From contig NC_133547.1 in NCBI RefSeq assembly GCF_048773025.1, positions 36,066,504 through 36,130,503 on the forward strand: a stretch of DNA of 64,000 bases. Reading direction: 5' to 3'. This DNA comes from Camelus bactrianus (taxonomy: Eukaryota > Chordata > Mammalia > Artiodactyla > Camelidae). Position numbers and translations under genes: made by a program. The notes beneath the pieces were generated by a model. The model searched no databases and was not told where the DNA came from. It worked only from the letters and a program-made list of their open reading frames with translations. Below are positions 62,340-64,000 of the stretch, in pieces (position 1 is the stretch's first letter; each line of letters begins with the position of its first letter).

Positions 62340-62859
62340 GCATCCTCTTCCGGTGGTCTCATCCAGTTTCATGGCTACGTATAACACCAACATCCTGAGA
62401 ACCCCCAAGTTATATATGCATAGATCAGATCTTTCTCCTAACCCCACATTTGTGACGTTTGCTGCCTACTTGAGATCTCTACCTGCATGTTCAATAGGCA
62501 TTTCAAGCATAACATGCCCCTAATATGTGTTACTGATTTTTCCTTCCAGTACCATTTGTTCCTCCTCTAATTTTCCTTTCACTTGGTTTATGGAAACTCC
62601 ATTTTCCCCCATTTCTTTTACAAGTCCTTACAGTCAGCCAGTTTATCTCCTTCTTAACCACCCAATATACAATTCATCCATAAATCATGTCAGCTGGGCT
62701 CTTCCTTACTCTTCCACTGCTGTCACCTGATCCAAGGCACAATCATCCCTCACATTGTTTGTTGTGATAACATCTTATCTAGTCTCCCGATTTCTACTTT
62801 GCCTCTCACTTCAGTTTGTTTTCAATACAACAACCCTATGATTCATTTGAAATACAAAC
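62340..62859 (+). mobile_element. L2 LINE, 5' piece interrupted by an LTR
   Basis: 'gagatctctacctgcatgtt', 'caataggcatttcaagcata', 'cactgctgtcacctgatcca' and 'ttatctagtctcccgatttc' follow the L2 3'-region consensus. The L2 stops at the LTR start and resumes beyond its end. Confidence 0.7.
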
Positions 62860-63317
62860 TGTAACCAAGTAGGACCCTATGGGGTTTCTGGGGGCAGAGC
62901 CCTCCCCCATAGCCTTAGCTTTACCTCCTTTCTGAAGTACCTAGATAAAGTATCTGATGCAGATTTCCTGAGTTGTTTTACAGATGCCAAAACCCCCACC
63001 AAACGAAAGAAATTAACTACTTGATGACCATGAGCACGTAGGTAGACCTACTGGAGCCTTAGGATTGATCTTGTTAACCCGGTGACACCGCCCTGTTACC
63101 TTACCATCAGCCAATCAGAGTTGTGCACAAGCTGATTACATACCTAGGGACTCCCTTCCCTCATCTTTAAAAGCACCTCCCTGAAACCCATCGAAGGGTT
63201 TGGGGTTTTTTGAGCGTTAGCTATCCCGGGGTGCCTTGTATCCTTCACCACAGCCCAGTGTCAATAGACTGGCTTTATTGCACGCAGGCGAGTGGACCCA
63301 AGTTTGATTCAGTAACA
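62860..63317 (+). mobile_element. Solo LTR, probably class I (ERV1-like), nested in L2
   Basis: It begins TGTAACCAAG and ends CAGTAACA, giving TG..CA ends. A CCAAT box lies at 63,111, a TTTAAAA TATA-like box near 63,166, and a T-rich/GGGG U5-like stretch follows. The flanking tetranucleotides aaac (62,856-62,859) and aagc (63,318-63,321) differ by one base and could be the 4-bp duplication class I elements make. No internal region remains, so it is a recombined solo LTR of moderate preservation. It is younger than the L2 it sits in. Confidence 0.7.
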
Positions 63318-63770
63318 AAGCCACTCCTTTGCTGAAAATCGTCCACTGAATTCTTATCTAGGTGAGTACTGAAATTTTTACAATGGTTTATTTACACTGT
63401 TTGGCTCCTGCTTACTTCTGTGATCTTGCCTTTCATCTCTGAGTTTCAATCACTGTATTCCTAACCCTTTGATTTTCACTCACTCTTTAAAATGTTCCTA
63501 TCTCAATAAGGCCTCTCCTGGCCACAGAACTTCAGATAGCTCTTTATACTTCTCTTCTCTGACATAATTTTAGCAATATTCTTACCATCTGACGAACTGT
63601 GTATTTCACTTATGGGTTTGTTATGCCTTTCATCCCCACTTCTGCTGCCTACCATCCATTAGAGTGTAAGTTCCACGTGGGCAGTGGTTTTATTTTGTTT
63701 ATGTCTAGAACAGTGCTTATAGATAATCATGTAGTATTCATTGAAACATTAAATTAACGAAGAAATAAAT
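63318..63770 (+). mobile_element. L2 LINE, 3' piece after the nested LTR
   Basis: 'gccactcctttgctgaaaat' resumes the L2 block 'gtcactcctctgctcaaaac', followed by 'aaggcctctcctggccac', 'ttagagtgtaagttccacgt' and 'gggcagtggttttattttgt', the L2 3' end order. The final 'gctcaataaat' is degenerate. Confidence 0.75.
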
Positions 63771-64000
63771 TAATAGATGAGCAGGGTTGAAGAAATACTG
63801 AAGCATTCTCTTAATTTGTGAGCAGATCCCATGTTTACCTAGCACTAAGATTACGCTTTTCTTTTCCCATTGGGGAATGAAGTAGAGGGAGGGCCATGGC
63901 AATTCCCAAGTTTGGAGGTAGGAAAGAAGTGTGCAGCAGCTTTGCTAAATGGGCTTGTAAAACTGAGAACTGAGTCTTAAACTACTAACAGGGCAACTTA
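63771..64000. other. Unassigned DNA
   Basis: Nothing is recognised in the last 230 bases. Confidence 0.4.

Noticed and set aside
1-64000. CRISPR arrays, tRNA or rRNA genes, bacterial-type operons
   Set aside because: No regularly spaced direct repeats with unique spacers, no tRNA cloverleaf with A and B boxes outside MIR relics, and no dense codirectional genes were seen; the repeat content is mammalian.
1-64000. Camelid tRNA-derived SINEs, ruminant Bov-B/Bov-tA and pig PRE-1
   Set aside because: I looked for their characteristic head sequences on both strands and did not find one. A diverged copy could have been missed by eye.

Overview
The window looks like AT-rich, gene-poor mammalian genomic DNA. 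I find no supportable protein-coding exon, rRNA, tRNA, CRISPR array or microbial-type operon. Open frames are short (longest 190 codons), and the longest runs through an old transposon, so none is called as a gene. Mammalian repeat families are present (L1, L2, MIR, MER5, Tigger, ERVL- and class II-type LTRs). Two minus-strand L1 3' ends (about 7.66 and 38.06 kb) carry the tail typical of even-toed ungulates; the second resembles the form I associate with camelids. A cetartiodactyl, most likely a camelid, is my best guess. No ruminant Bov-B/Bov-tA or pig PRE-1 SINE was seen, but neither was the common camelid tRNA SINE, so the assignment is an inference.

Layout. 1-7 kb: an L1/HAL1 5'-type fragment, then a 2.8-kb L1 ORF2/3'UTR copy with a CA microsatellite inside it. 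7-14 kb: MIR, L1 tail, L2, a well-preserved class II-type solo LTR (10.49-11.10 kb), an older ERVL/MaLR-type LTR, L2. 14-18.7 kb: MER5 and mostly unassigned DNA. 18.7-24.35 kb: a decayed antisense ERVL-like internal region, with an LTR fragment on one side and an apparently independent solo LTR on the other. 24-32 kb: MIR and L2 relics. 32.2-35.2 kb: another ERVL-type LTR and a partial antisense provirus (one LTR, gag-pro region). 35-43 kb: MIR, L1 tail, MER5, long unassigned stretches. 43.4-47.1 kb: an ERV integrase-region relic, a short Tigger-derived element, LTR and L2 fragments. 47.1-53.3 kb: two L1 copies, the second with 5'UTR-like sequence joined directly to the 3' part of ORF2. 53.3-61.2 kb: almost free of recognisable repeats apart from microsatellites. 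61.2-63.8 kb: L2 interrupted by a solo LTR.

No set of genes works together here. The content is layered transposon history in an intergenic or intronic region. I did not find an undescribed biological system; the most useful leads are the unusual L1 structure at 52.1-53.3 kb, the class II-type solo LTR, the Fv1/ERVL-like gag relic near 34 kb, and the repeat-poor 53.3-61.2 kb interval. All family names are from memory, without alignment or database search, and boundaries are approximate unless terminal sequences are cited.
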